DNA from: Diphasiastrum complanatum
Taxonomy: Eukaryota; Streptophyta; Lycopodiopsida; Lycopodiales; Lycopodiaceae
Assembly: GCA_029204225.1 (NCBI GenBank)
Contig: CM055102.1
Span: forward strand, 34,034,585 to 34,098,584
Direction of reading: 5' to 3'
Length of the DNA stretch: 64,000 bases
The first letter of the stretch is position 1. Each line of letters begins with the position of its first letter. Positions 1 to 9,988 of the stretch are shown here, piece after piece. Below the pieces are notes generated by a model. It did no database searches and had not been told where the DNA came from. It was given only the letters and a program-made list of their open reading frames with translations. Position numbers and translations under genes: made by a program.

Positions 1-803
1 GTGGTATCTTCAAGATACATCAGTGATCCGATCAGCTTCCTATATGGTGTATGTTGCATCAATTCTCTTTCTTCTTCAGTCTTTAAACAATCTTCATTCG
101 TCAGGACTGTATCTGTAAGCATTGGAGTATTTGCTCCTTTGCAATTCAGCATCCCAAAATCTTCTAAGATCTTACGGGTATATCTAGACTAATGAACATA
201 TAATTTACTTCCCTCTGAATCCCTGTCAACCGGTAAGCCAAGATAACATCTAGCTTTTTTCAGGTCTGCAATCTCGAAATGTTTCAAGATGTCATATGTC
301 ACCTCAGCAATAAGTTCTTCACCTTTGCATAGTATCAGAGTGTCGTCCACATATACAGCTACAATAATGATCTTCCCATCTGTAATTCTTACATAAACAT
401 TGGAATCAGCCATTAGTAGCTTCAATCCTAAAGGTTTTAGGGCTTGATCTTTCTTCTTATACCATTGTCGCGCTGATTGCTTCAAACTGTAGATACTCAT
501 GTGCATTCTGCATGCATAGGTAGAAAGTGAATTCGAAATGTAGCCTAGAGGTTGATCCATGTAGACTTCTTCACCTAGCTCACCATGGAAGAACATTGTC
601 TTTTTGTCCACGATGTGAATCATGAGATCATAAGCAACTGCATATGCAAATAGTAGACGCATGGACGAATGTTTCACGACAAGAGAGAAGGTCTCAGCAT
701 AGTCAATACCATATCTCTGAGAAAATCCCTTCGCTACAAGTTTGGCTTTATACTTAGAAATATGTCTATGACCGGCTTGTCGTGCACGCGTGTGTGCATG
801 CAT
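1..803 (-). pseudogene. Copia RT fragment, left copy
   Basis: Read on the minus strand this is the reverse transcriptase of a Ty1-copia polyprotein. It opens in the YKAKLVAKGF block and passes through EVYMDQPLGY, SLKQSARQWY and the catalytic YVDD. It then reaches KILEDF and GSLMYL and runs off the window edge. An in-frame TAG at 189-191 sits where the paralogue at 50.2 kb has Gln in an LHQSKYT context, so the frame is broken. The coding part starts abruptly at about 771-780, where it joins sequence shared with the transposase-like repeat at 62.3 kb. There is no gag, protease or integrase upstream, so this is a truncated piece. The same fragment with the same stop recurs inverted at 46926-47716. 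The family call is secure; function is excluded. Confidence 0.9.
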
Positions 804-1472
804 TCGTTCATGTGTGTCTGGAAGGGATCGGCAGTGGAGGACATGCCTTCCTACTTCATGCTACCTCTAGCTCCCTGCACTCTCCAAATTTGCATGTGCA
901 ATCCCTTGCCAAACTTTGGATGTTTTTTATGGAAGATGGATTTGTAGGTTTTGTAAAAAAGAGGAGTGGTTTTTCAAATTTCCACTACAACATTCTGGAG
1001 GTTTTCCGACTCTATTATTGAGGTTGTCCTGAAGAAACTCTTTTTAGAAAAACTCTACAGACCTTGGTATACACATCGATTTATACCTCGTTAGCAGAAC
1101 CTTGTTAATTACATCGGTTTCCAAGGCATCACCATCCCATTCTGGCATTGTTAAGAGAATGTGTTTGCCGAGGGATATATCGAGGGAGCTCGGTATACCC
1201 CTCGGCAAGATTGGCTGTTCTAAGGGACATTCCAAGGGACTAAGCCCCCCAAGAGTCTTTTGCACCACTTTTTATAGAAATGGTAAGCAAAATCATTTCT
1301 TCATAATTGTTAATTAAGAAATTTGCAAATATTTGAGTTACAATTTATGCACTTCAAAATTGATGAAATACACTTAATTTATACCAATATATATTCAAAC
1401 ATAAATGTTATGAGTATAGAGATATATTACAAAATGAATTTCACATACATGCATGCTACAATTTTGAAATAC

Positions 1473-2880
1473 CTAATTAGATCCAATTGAGTCATCCTCG
1501 TCCTGTCCATTGATGTCACGATTGGACTCATATGCATGTGACTGCGATGCATGGGATTGGAACTGCGATACCTGCATCCAATGAAGATGAGTCAGTTATT
1601 TGAGAAATGTGATGAGAGTGAAAGTCAGACCACATGAATGTAGTGAAGTTCAGAAATATCTTGAAGCCATATATATCTTAGAGTATCCATCCCAATCAAT
1701 TCTCACTCCTTGTCTCTCCAATAATTCCAGTAATGACTGCATGTCATTGGAATATGCATACTTATACTCCTCTTTTGTGGGAGACCGTTATACGACAAAT
1801 TTTTGTAAGAACTGACAGAATTGTGTTTATAATTTTAACAAATACGCAAATAATTTGGAGTACTGCAAGAAGGTTAGCAAAATGAAATTTGAATTTCAAT
1901 AATGTCAAATTCAACATATGGATGGAGAGACTTACAAAATGGGCATGAAAAGAACCTTGGACATCACTGCCAAAATGAGAAGGCCCTATATTCTCCGATC
2001 GCTTCTTAGCTGCCTCTCATTGTTGTTTGAAGCGATCTGGATTTTTGTAGAATTCTTTCTTTGCAAACTTCCAGTCTTCCTTGTGCATATGGTCTAGATT
2101 TGCCAGCTTTCAGCAGCATCTCGGATCTCCAATTTGTGGTGGCTCATCACGCCTCCCATGCGGCACACCATCCAGGTTCGATCAAATTCCAAATCAGAGG
2201 AGGGGACTGGAAACTCTCTATACAACTAGTCAACTACATAATTCTTATCATCATCACTTTGTCTGCACCAGTCCTTGAAAATGTCCCTGTTGAAGACCAC
2301 ATGTGTGAGTTGTCTCATGCGAGTGATGACACAACCACCGCGGTCATCCTCCACTATGTGCTTCATCACATCTATGCCATAAGATGGCAAGACAGTAGTT
2401 GATGGGGAGGTGGCAAAGGGAATGCCAAGAGGAGTAGCATTGGGCCAAGGAGAAGTTTGTAGAACAGGGGAAGTGCCTGCAACAGGAGAAGTTTGGAGAC
2501 GAGTCTGAACTCGGTGAGAAGGTCGAGGAGGGGTATGGAGAGGAGTCTGAATAGGAGTGTAACCAACAGGGGTCTGAATGGGAGGAGAAAGTATACAACC
2601 AAGGCCCAATCTCATGGAATAGTTGGAAGTAGACCTCAGTTGCATTATCATCAACAGAATCCGAATACATAGTTCTCACAAATGCAACCAAAGGGGCGAT
2701 CTGGCTAAGACAACTACTGGCAAACATCAACATGGGACACAATGACCAAAATCCATTTTTGACATGCCTTAAACATTTTAAGACAACTTCGGGTTTTTCG
2801 GGTTCTTTCGCAATTGTGGCAAATCGACGTTGCAAATTTATCATCAACCCTAAAAACAGTTGGACAGCTAAAAATCCCAA
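1473..2880 (-). pseudogene. Ptta/En-Spm-like transposase remnant, left copy
   Basis: Minus-strand coding-like sequence in pieces. A proline/serine-rich stretch (about 2600-2400) is followed by a block reading VITRMRQLTHVVF and DIFKDW (about 2390-2270). Next comes a basic segment with KEDWKFAKKEFYKNPDRF, an in-frame stop, then EAAKKRSEN. A GTAAGT donor lies just below 1936 and an AG acceptor just above 1571, flanking a 364-bp intron. The last exon, 1473-1571, ends in DEDDSIGSN-stop. The basic AKKRSEN segment followed by an acidic tail resembles the plant Transposase_24 (Ptta/En/Spm) family; this is inference without a search. Stops and frame changes make it non-functional. Copies lie at 44437-46238 (inverted) and 63060-63600. 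Confidence 0.5.
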
Positions 2881-3685
2881 GGGCGGTTACTATTAGAGTT
2901 ATCTGTAGCCAGTGTAATCACGCTCAACAATCAAGCTGAAGTTATTACTTCAAGCATTGTACTCACTGTTATATTAATCATAGTGCAATTTTTCCTGTCT
3001 CGCTACTGTCTTGTTCATTTGTGCAATTTTTCTGAATCATTCATCTTGAATTTTTATGCTTCTAACTGTTGCGTTTCCGATCCTACACCCCTACGCTCAG
3101 GCTTTCGCTGCCTATCCTCTCAATTTCTGACACGCCAGTCATGAAATATGTCTCGGGAAAAGTGTATATACATGAGCTTCCTCATGTGCGTAATGACCAT
3201 CTTGCCATGGGCATCCAGAATGATGTGACCATTTTTCTCTATGTCATGTGATGCAAGATGTGAGCTAGTGGAGATGTGGCCCTACGAGTGTCTACGGGGG
3301 TGGCCTCAGGTATGGGAGATGTCCCGTCAACGAGAGAATACTGGGGGTTGGGAATCGGGATGGGGGAAGAGTTGGGGGCAGTCTAAAGGGGAGTGGCATG
3401 AGCTAATGGAAAAGCATGACCCGACAAATTATACGAAGGATAGGTGTACTCTAGAGCAGTGGGTCCAGAGAGCGGGAAAAGGTGAGGAGTGTTTGGCATG
3501 TTGAAATACTTCTGATGCTTGATTTTGGGAAGAGCTTTGGTGAATATGTCTGCAATTATTTAGGATGTGGAGCATATTGAAGTGTCACTTGCTTGAGAAA
3601 ACATTTCCTCAAATAAAATGGTATTGGATTTCAATGTGCTTTGACTTGCCATGAAATCTGGGATTCAATCTTAGTGAAATATAGC

Positions 3686-4437
3686 TCATGTTATCACATA
3701 GAATGGTAGTAGGCTAAAATTGAGTGTGATGTAAATCATGAACTCGTAATAATATGATCCAGATAGATATTTTGAATCTTGACATGCTGCAATATATTCT
3801 ACCTTAGTCAAAGATAGCACCACTGATTTTTGCTTCCTCGAGTTCCATGAAATTGGTCTCCCTATTAGAAAGAAACAAAACCCGGAGGTAGATTTTCTGG
3901 ATAGAGACATTTCTTCCCTAATTTGAGTCGGAGTAGCCTTGAAGAACCATTGGATCGATAGCATTTCCATCATATCATAAAATGTGATCTAAACTTCCTT
4001 GAATGTATTTCATCACTTTCTTTAATGCTTTACAATGTAAGATCTTGGGATAAGACATGAATTGACTTGATGTGCTGATAGCGTATGCAAGATCTGCTCT
4101 GGTGCATAGCATGGCATACATTAAAGATCCTATTAGTGAATTATAACTATACTTCAACAAGTCAAGTATCTCACTTTTGGTATTGGCACAGGAAGGTTTG
4201 GTCAATATCATACCTAGATCCATTGGCGCATCAACTAGTTTGCAATCAAACATGTGAAACTTTTATAGAGTGTCCTCTAGATATTTCTAATGGCTAAGAT
4301 AGAGCTTCGTATGCAATCTATCTCTTGTGATGTGTATTCCTAATAATAAATGAATAGTGCCTAGATCATTCATGTCAAAGTCGTTTGATAGATCACTCTT
4401 AGTAGTGTGCAATAAGAATGTGTCATTCAAGACTTGC
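3686..4437 (-). pseudogene. Copia RT/RNase H 3' fragment, left copy
   Basis: On the minus strand the end of a copia reverse transcriptase is followed by RNase H. Landmarks are FDMNDLGTIH with LLGIHITRDR, then SYNSLIGSLMYAMLCTRADLAYA (typical of the copia RT tail), and then SRKSTSGFCFFLIGRPISW with SLTKVEYIAACQ of RNase H. Frame breaks separate the pieces, for example at 3974. Below 3686 the reading continues with FTKALPKIKHQ-like terminal sequence. It starts at the arm boundary (about 4437), so everything upstream of the RT tail is missing here. In the right arm the matching sequence is attached to a longer element. A pseudogene with confident family assignment. Confidence 0.85.
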
Positions 4438-4498
4438 TCCACCATTCTGGCTGCGGTTGTAGTGCGGCAACGATCTCGGCCCTGGTGGAGTATTGGCT

Positions 4499-5811
4499 TT
4501 AATCGATGTCTTCTTTGCCACCCCTCATATTGGGAGGGTATTTTCTTTCAAATCGCTCTGATTCCCTTGTATCAGCCAGTTTACTTCTAGGCTGGGTAGG
4601 GGAAGTTGTCCTACGCGGCTGGAGCGGCCTTGCCAGATAATCATCAAGGGCCTTGGTGCCCGTGTCTTTCTCTTTTGCTCGCTCGCTTGTCGACGTCTCA
4701 CCTGCACCCGTGTCTAGCCTGGACGTGAATCTTCTTGTCTCCGGTTGGTCAGCCAGGAAGTCATCATCGGCTCCAATGTCTGTGCTAGTTTTCGGAAGGT
4801 CAGGGATGGAGTGATATGGGGAGAGAGGTGCGGGGGTGAACGGTTTAGGAGGAGGCGGAAATAATAAGTTATACGCAGCACCGGGGGGGTGGAGTTGTTG
4901 GAGGAACTCGTCCCGTCGGGCTTTGTGGGTGTCAGTTGGACCTTTTGATGGGCCCATTATTTGACTAGGAGGTGATGAAGAAAGGGGAGATGGAAGAATT
5001 GGGTTGGAATGAATGTTTCAGAGAAATTAAATGCAGAGTAGGAGGAAGGGTTAAAGGTGGGAGGGGGTCGAAAAAAGCTCATGGAAGTAGCACCGGCTCT
5101 CTGGCCACCCGATCCTGAGCTACCATCTGATCGGTGGGTTTGCCCGTCCTGATTCCCTGCTCCATCATTCCCATCATCGTCCCATGGCTTCGTTACGTGA
5201 GCACCTGCTTGGGCCTTGCACGTCGTGTCCCATAATTGGTTCACCTTGTCCAAGACTTGTTGTAGGGCCTTCGTTGTTTCTTCAAGCTACTTCTAGGACT
5301 CCAGGATGATCTTCTCTTGTTTTGCCACAATGTTTTCAAAATTCTTTTTATCGGCCTCTCGCTCTTGGATCAGCCTTATGTATTTCTCCATCCGGATGGC
5401 TGAGGCATGTGGGGCCTGGATTTGAATGTCCTCGGGCTTGACTGGAGGAGCATTGACTGTCATTGCACCCGATGATTCGTCTCGTACTTGGTCGATTTGG
5501 ACCATCTGGTGCTTCAGTTGCTGCTGGACCTCTTTTAAGGTGGTTTTCTGCCTGACCATCATGGATCTGCTTTCTACTGCCTCTTTTTCTTTTTCTTTGG
5601 TCATCCTTTGATATCGTGCAATCTCTTGGTCTTGATGTTGGACCTTGCTTTCTAGAACTTGATGTTGGCTCACCAACCAATGCATGTGGTAGCTCGTTTT
5701 GGATAGGCCAATCATTGAGCGTTTGGCTGCTTCAGTGAGCTTTTCAGGGTTAGAGAGGGTTGGGTACTGATCTGGGTGTGGGATGGTGAGTCTAAACCAA
5801 AAATTAGGCAT
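4499..5811 (-). pseudogene. Unrecognised coiled-coil and proline-rich ORF cluster
   Basis: Three consecutive minus-strand reading frames: 5811-5293 (172 aa), 5253-4957 (98 aa) and 4957-4499 (152 aa). The last two overlap as TAATG. The first frame has a long charged region with heptad-like spacing of hydrophobic residues (about residues 60-130 and 145-172), so a coiled coil is likely. The second is Gly/Asp-rich then Phe/Pro-rich. The third is Pro-rich with many Arg/Thr/Ser. The layout recalls a retroelement gag-like protein broken by stops, but no CCHC knuckle is visible and I do not recognise the family. It fills the gap between the two left arm blocks and is absent from the right arm. Composition is richer in G and C than the surroundings. 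Confidence 0.4.
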
Positions 5812-6023
5812 GGTGTTAGAACTAAAGATGGAGGTGGAGGTGGAGGTGGAGGTGTCTAACTTCTACCTGGCTGCTTTCCCTTTTCTGGTTCGTCGTCGCT
5901 TATCTCCATCAGGTCTGCAGCATCAAAATATTGAGATGTGTCCAATATGTGGACTTGCTAGGCCTGGGCTGCTCCCGTGTCTTGGAGATTGGATATCCCC
6001 ACTCCTCCCCAGCCAGAATGGTG

Positions 6024-6933
6024 GAGCAAAGTTCAGATGCAAGCAAATTGCACCTCTGGAGGTGTATGAGAAATACAAAGAAAAATCGAAGACTTGGCAT
6101 TATGGGAAAGCAATTTGTCGAGCGTAAGAATGAAGAGGAGTACATACAGTGTAGGAATGCATATAGCATTTGCTTTTCTTTTGTCACTTCTACTTTATGG
6201 CAATTCGTACTTTCAAGACACAAGTTCTTTTTGGGAATTGCGAGTTCACTATGCATCAGATACTCTTGGGAGATTGTTTATTTCAAAGATGCAGTAAGGA
6301 GCGCAAGAAAAGATGGCATAATTTCAGGCTCACTTCTCTATTTAGTGTGTGAAAAGCATCTTTTGTTCTTTTACATTTCCCTTTCATAAGACTATTTTAC
6401 TTGGAGCTACAATTGCTTTTGATCTGAAGTTCTAGCCGTTAATGTTGAGAAAAGACTGAATTGGGTGTTCCTTTGTACATTTATACATATTTCTAGTCTC
6501 TAATACAACAAGAGGAAAAAGAAAAGAAATGGAAGGCCTGGTCACGAGCATGACCCGACCGGGTCTGCAGAAAATGGTTGACTCTGCTCGGTTCACGGAT
6601 CTCTCTGTAAAGGGCTTAACATGCTGAACAAATAAGCAGCAATTTGCATTGGAATTCACGCAACACAGGGATTGCAATAAAGACTGCTCTTCACACACGC
6701 TGAGGCCAGGGATGTCACATTCCTCACTCACACAGTAGTACACTCTCAACTTTCATTATGTGCGTTCCTAACAGAAAACAAGAAGTAAACATGAGTCTCT
6801 CTCATTTTTATTTTACAGAGCATATTCTATTCTCTGAATTGTTTTAGAAAAGAACATTTCTTGTTAAATTTGACAAATTTGTTGATCATTAGGATCATTT
6901 GCGGCATTAGCCCATGTCAATGAAACATCCTTC
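6024..6933 (+). repeat. Left inner arm of the inverted duplication
   Basis: This block matches 39974-40882 in inverted orientation; paired positions sum to about 46,907. It is separated from the outer arm by 1.6 kb here but by about 2.4 kb of different sequence on the right. It contains the candidate LTR at 6441-6773. Its inner end abuts the start of repeat B at 6933. Confidence 0.88.
6441..6773 (-). repeat. Candidate 333-bp LTR, left copy
   Basis: On the minus strand the segment begins TGTTAGGAA and ends CTCAACA, giving matching TGTT/AACA termini. A TATAAAT box sits about 40 bases before the 3' end, as in many short copia LTRs. No initiator-tRNA PBS follows and no target duplication is evident, so this may be a solo or captured LTR. 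The same unit is at 40134-40466. Confidence 0.45.
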
Positions 6934-7206
6934 TCAAATCGAGTATGATTGAGTAGTTTGTGGTGTCCTTGAGCATTTTTCAAGTCTCTTGAACCTCATG
7001 GAGGGTGTTGGCTCAAAATCATCCTTGGAGAGAAGCAAGATCTAGATTGAGTGAGATTGACATTGCTTGTGAGATTGATCTCACAAAGAGGTTGAAAGAT
7101 CTCAATTTGGAAGTGGTTTGACATCATTATTAGTTTAACTTTTGAGAGAGAAGCAACACCTTTATTTATCGTTTTGATCCATTACAAATTAATTTCTCAA
7201 GATAAG

Positions 7207-7846
7207 ATGGCTACCTCAAGTTCCCTACTCTTGGAGCAAGGTGAGAGATTGACCACCTCCAATCATGCCATTTGAAAGGTGAGGATTGGTCCTCCAAGAC
7301 GTGATGTACATTGTGATTGGACTTGATGAGGAGCCACAAGTGCTCCAAGAAGCTCAAAGATATAAGAAGAGGGCAATGATTGCTTTACATTGTATCAAAA
7401 TGAATGAATCCAATGAATTGGTGAGGGAGATTAGTCCTTGCACCTTGGATAAAGAGGCTTGGGACACCCTCAAAGCCATTTATGAGGCAAAGAACAAACC
7501 TAGATTGCTTATTTTAAGAAATCAAATCTTTCAAAGCTACCAAAAGAGCAATGAGAGTACCTCAAATTTTGTCATGAGAGTGAAAGATCTTCACAGAGGG
7601 CTTGCTTGCATAGGATATTTTCTCAATCAAACTGAATTATTGAAAGTAATCCTTAATGTATTGAGAGATGAATTTGACAATATTGTTAAAACATATGCAA
7701 TTCAAGAGGAGCTTCCAATCTTGGAGGCCCTTCAAAGAGTTCTTATTTTTGAGGAGTGTAAGCAAGAGAACAAACTTATGCCTCCTTGCCAGTCTACATC
7801 CACACAACATGAAAATCAATGCAAGCCATTTTTTCAGCAATATTAA
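7207..7846 (+). pseudogene. Copia gag fragment, B copy 1
   Basis: The start at 7207 reads MATSSSLLLEQGERLTT and hits a stop after about 22 codons. From 7286 a shifted frame continues as a 186-aa gag segment with DVMYIVIGLDEEPQ, EAWDTLKAIYEAKN, LLILRNQIFQ and VMRVKDLHRGLACIGY, ending at 7846. This is the UBN2-type copia gag domain; the intact-looking gag at 51662 aligns block by block. No CCHC knuckle or protease follows in frame. Downstream is opposite-strand gypsy-like protease sequence. A broken gag from a deleted copia element. Confidence 0.82.
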
Positions 7847-7859
7847 ATGGTAGGGTGTA

Positions 7860-8137
7860 TCAGCAAGCTTAAGCATAGTATTAACTCCTTTTTTAACAGT
7901 CAGGTTTAGCTTAGTTGCCAAGTCCAAGCTCATCACATTCACATGTGCACCAACATCAACAATAGCATTTTGGACCAACAGTCCATCGATTATGACATCA
8001 ACTTCTGGGCAATTCCGCTTAATGTTATTATCAATGACTCTCTCCACTTCCACCATGACGAGTTTCTGTGAGTCAAGCCATCTGATACACAGAACCTCTC
8101 TCAGTTCTAGTTTTACTGCGGGTGATTTCTGTAACAA
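7860..8137 (-). pseudogene. Retropepsin-like fragment, B copy 1
   Basis: The minus strand reads VEVERVIDNN, EVDVIIDGLLVQNAIVDVGA, VNVMSLDLATKLNL and MLKLADTPYH. This is the shape of a gypsy-type aspartic protease in which the catalytic D-S/T-G-A would be represented by DVGA, so the active site is altered. It points against the copia gag ending at 7846, and the two coding remnants meet within about 20 bases. Downstream coding is lost at that junction. The same arrangement occurs at 13990-14196. It is probably part of the same old minus-strand element as the gag at 16060-17135. Confidence 0.6.
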
Positions 8138-8657
8138 CTACAACAGACTTATATCTACCTTAGTAGCATTCAAATGATTGACAAGTTTGAAAGTTGTTTA
8201 ATCTTCAATAATTGCCCTTCTCTGCTAAGTCCTCCTGCCAGGTGGAGGATCAACCACTTTGACCGTTATCTTTGGATTATAAGGTTGTGCTTCTTCTACC
8301 CGTATAGGTGTAGGCTTCAGTTTAGGTTCTTCCTCAATAGCAGGTAATGATCATCATGTATGGATTGCTTCCTAGTGGCCGCAGCTACTTTATGTGCTCT
8401 GGTTATTACCAAGCAGGTTGGACCCGTTTCCGAATCAGCAAGATTGATCAAGGTATCAGGTCTATCTTTAGAGGATTTGCCACACTTTAGAACCTAAAAA
8501 CACATTTCCATAGTGGTTAAAACCTTCCAGCAAATGCTCCAATCAAATTACATAAGGAGAGTAACTTACATGCTCAACAAAGTACACCAAAATTTATGCA
8601 AAAGATTGTTGACAATCTATTCATCCAAAAGGGATTACTAAAAATAACAGCCAACTA

Positions 8658-8669
8658 GCTCTGATACCA
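8658..8669 (-). other. Primer binding site (initiator Met-tRNA), minus strand
   Basis: The minus strand reads TGGTATCAGAGC, the standard plant LTR-retrotransposon PBS. It follows ACA, as expected for an LTR end. The LTR would therefore lie to the right of 8669 and internal sequence to the left. The second copy is at 14798-14809. Confidence 0.7.
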
Positions 8670-9770
8670 TGTAAAAAAAGTGGATCTTGAATGGATCCAG
8701 ACTCCCAAAATACTTGGGGATATCTATAGAGACAATTTTCACAATGCTTGTCAAGAGCTAGAAAAAGGGAGTGACATATTTTGAATGCAAGGTGAAGATA
8801 TTTAATTATTGCGGGAACAAGTTGAAGAAAAAAGCCAAAAAGGATTGCAAGTTGCAAGGGGGCACCTTGTGACCTTGCCAATGTTCTCCACTATTGTTGT
8901 CATCCAAGATAGTCAAATCCTTGAAAATTTTGATGACTTCATTTTGTACGTGCCACCCTTGGTGGCACCTATCAAAGACATTAAGTATCATGAAAGAGTG
9001 CTAGATCCATGACAAAGTAGCCACATGTTTAGATGGCCATTGATTGAAGGAGATTTTTCAAGTTCCAGGACAACTTGTCGAGCCCTTATCGATTTTTATG
9101 AGCAGTCAAGAGGATCTCCCCACGAGCTAGTGAGGTTGGCTAGATTCTATGCCAAATATCCTTAATTTGGTTTCGCTGGGCGATAGGTGTACTTAACAAG
9201 CCCAAGGTGGAAAATGATTGGTTCAACACAAACTTGCCAATGCCAAAGGGGCTGGACTTGTTGTTATATCTCAAGGTCGGGATGCATCTTCTTTGGAGCA
9301 GAAAGTCTTTGGAGAGATGGTGAGGGACAAATTCATTGAGGGAGTGGACCAAAGCTTCAAATGATGTCTCAAAATTGTTTTTGGTGAAGATGGATGCATG
9401 TCAAGAAGCTATTCCCAATCCCTTCGAAAAAACAAAATGATTGGCTTTTCGAGAATTTTTTCATTTGCTTTCACTTTTTATCAAAAACAGATAAACTTTT
9501 CAAATGAGAGATGGTCCACTTATTAGTATATCTCGTTTATTTGCCATGAGTTGCACCATAACTATGTTGTATTGGAGTGTGGAATGTCTTGAATACAAAT
9601 GATGTCCACTTATTAGTGTATCTCATTTATTTGCCATGAGTTGCAATTTTATGTTGTTTTGGAGAGTGGAATGTACTGAAAACAAATGATGTCAATAATT
9701 GAGCAAGTTTATGTTTTCTTATTCATATCATGTGTTGTGGTGGGTTGCATTATAGCTATGTGGTTGAAGC

Positions 9771-9771
<1 letters not shown>

Positions 9772-9816
<45 letters not shown>
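9772..9816 (+). repeat. (GA)n microsatellite, B copy 1
   Basis: A pure AG run of 45 bases. The matching tract in B copy 2 (15913-16003) is 91 bases, so the locus changed length after the duplication. Confidence 0.97.
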
Positions 9817-9818
<2 letters not shown>

Positions 9819-9988
9819 CAAGACTGCACTTAGTTCCTCTTGACAAAGCAAGACTGAAATCTTTTAAAGCATTTATTCATAATCCATTTGTTTACAGGTG
9901 GATTGGTCAACACATGTGCATCTCGATCCTAATTGTGGATTCTGCATTGGAGAATCTTGGCATGGATGATTAACTCTGCATTGTACAC

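Larger units (their letters stand above)
14..4437 (+). repeat. Left outer arm of a large inverted duplication
   Basis: This stretch is repeated in inverted orientation at 43262-47716. Paired positions sum to about 47,700-47,729 along the whole arm, with only small indels. The arm carries the same mosaic in the same order: copia RT piece, transposase-like remnant, second copia RT/RNase H piece. At the outer edge the arms part within the first ~13 bases of the window: the left copy stays in a copia frame while the right copy changes to unrelated sequence. At the inner edge they part just beyond a shared GTCTTGAATGAC block. Confidence 0.88.
6933..9988 (+). repeat. Repeat B, copy 1
   Basis: About 3.06 kb repeated directly at 13073-16184 with an offset of 6140 bases and few differences. 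It begins at CTCAAATCGAGTATGATTG, immediately after the inverted arm, and ends at CACCAAAGTT, where it joins repeat C copy 1. It contains a copia gag, a minus-strand protease fragment, a minus-strand PBS and a (GA)n tract. Confidence 0.92.

Noticed and set aside
1102-1317. Small plus-strand frames around 1.1-1.3 kb, 46.4-46.7 kb and 62.7-62.9 kb as a conserved gene
   Set aside because: They recur only because the transposase 3' non-coding region is repeated; they lack motifs and are not conserved in length.
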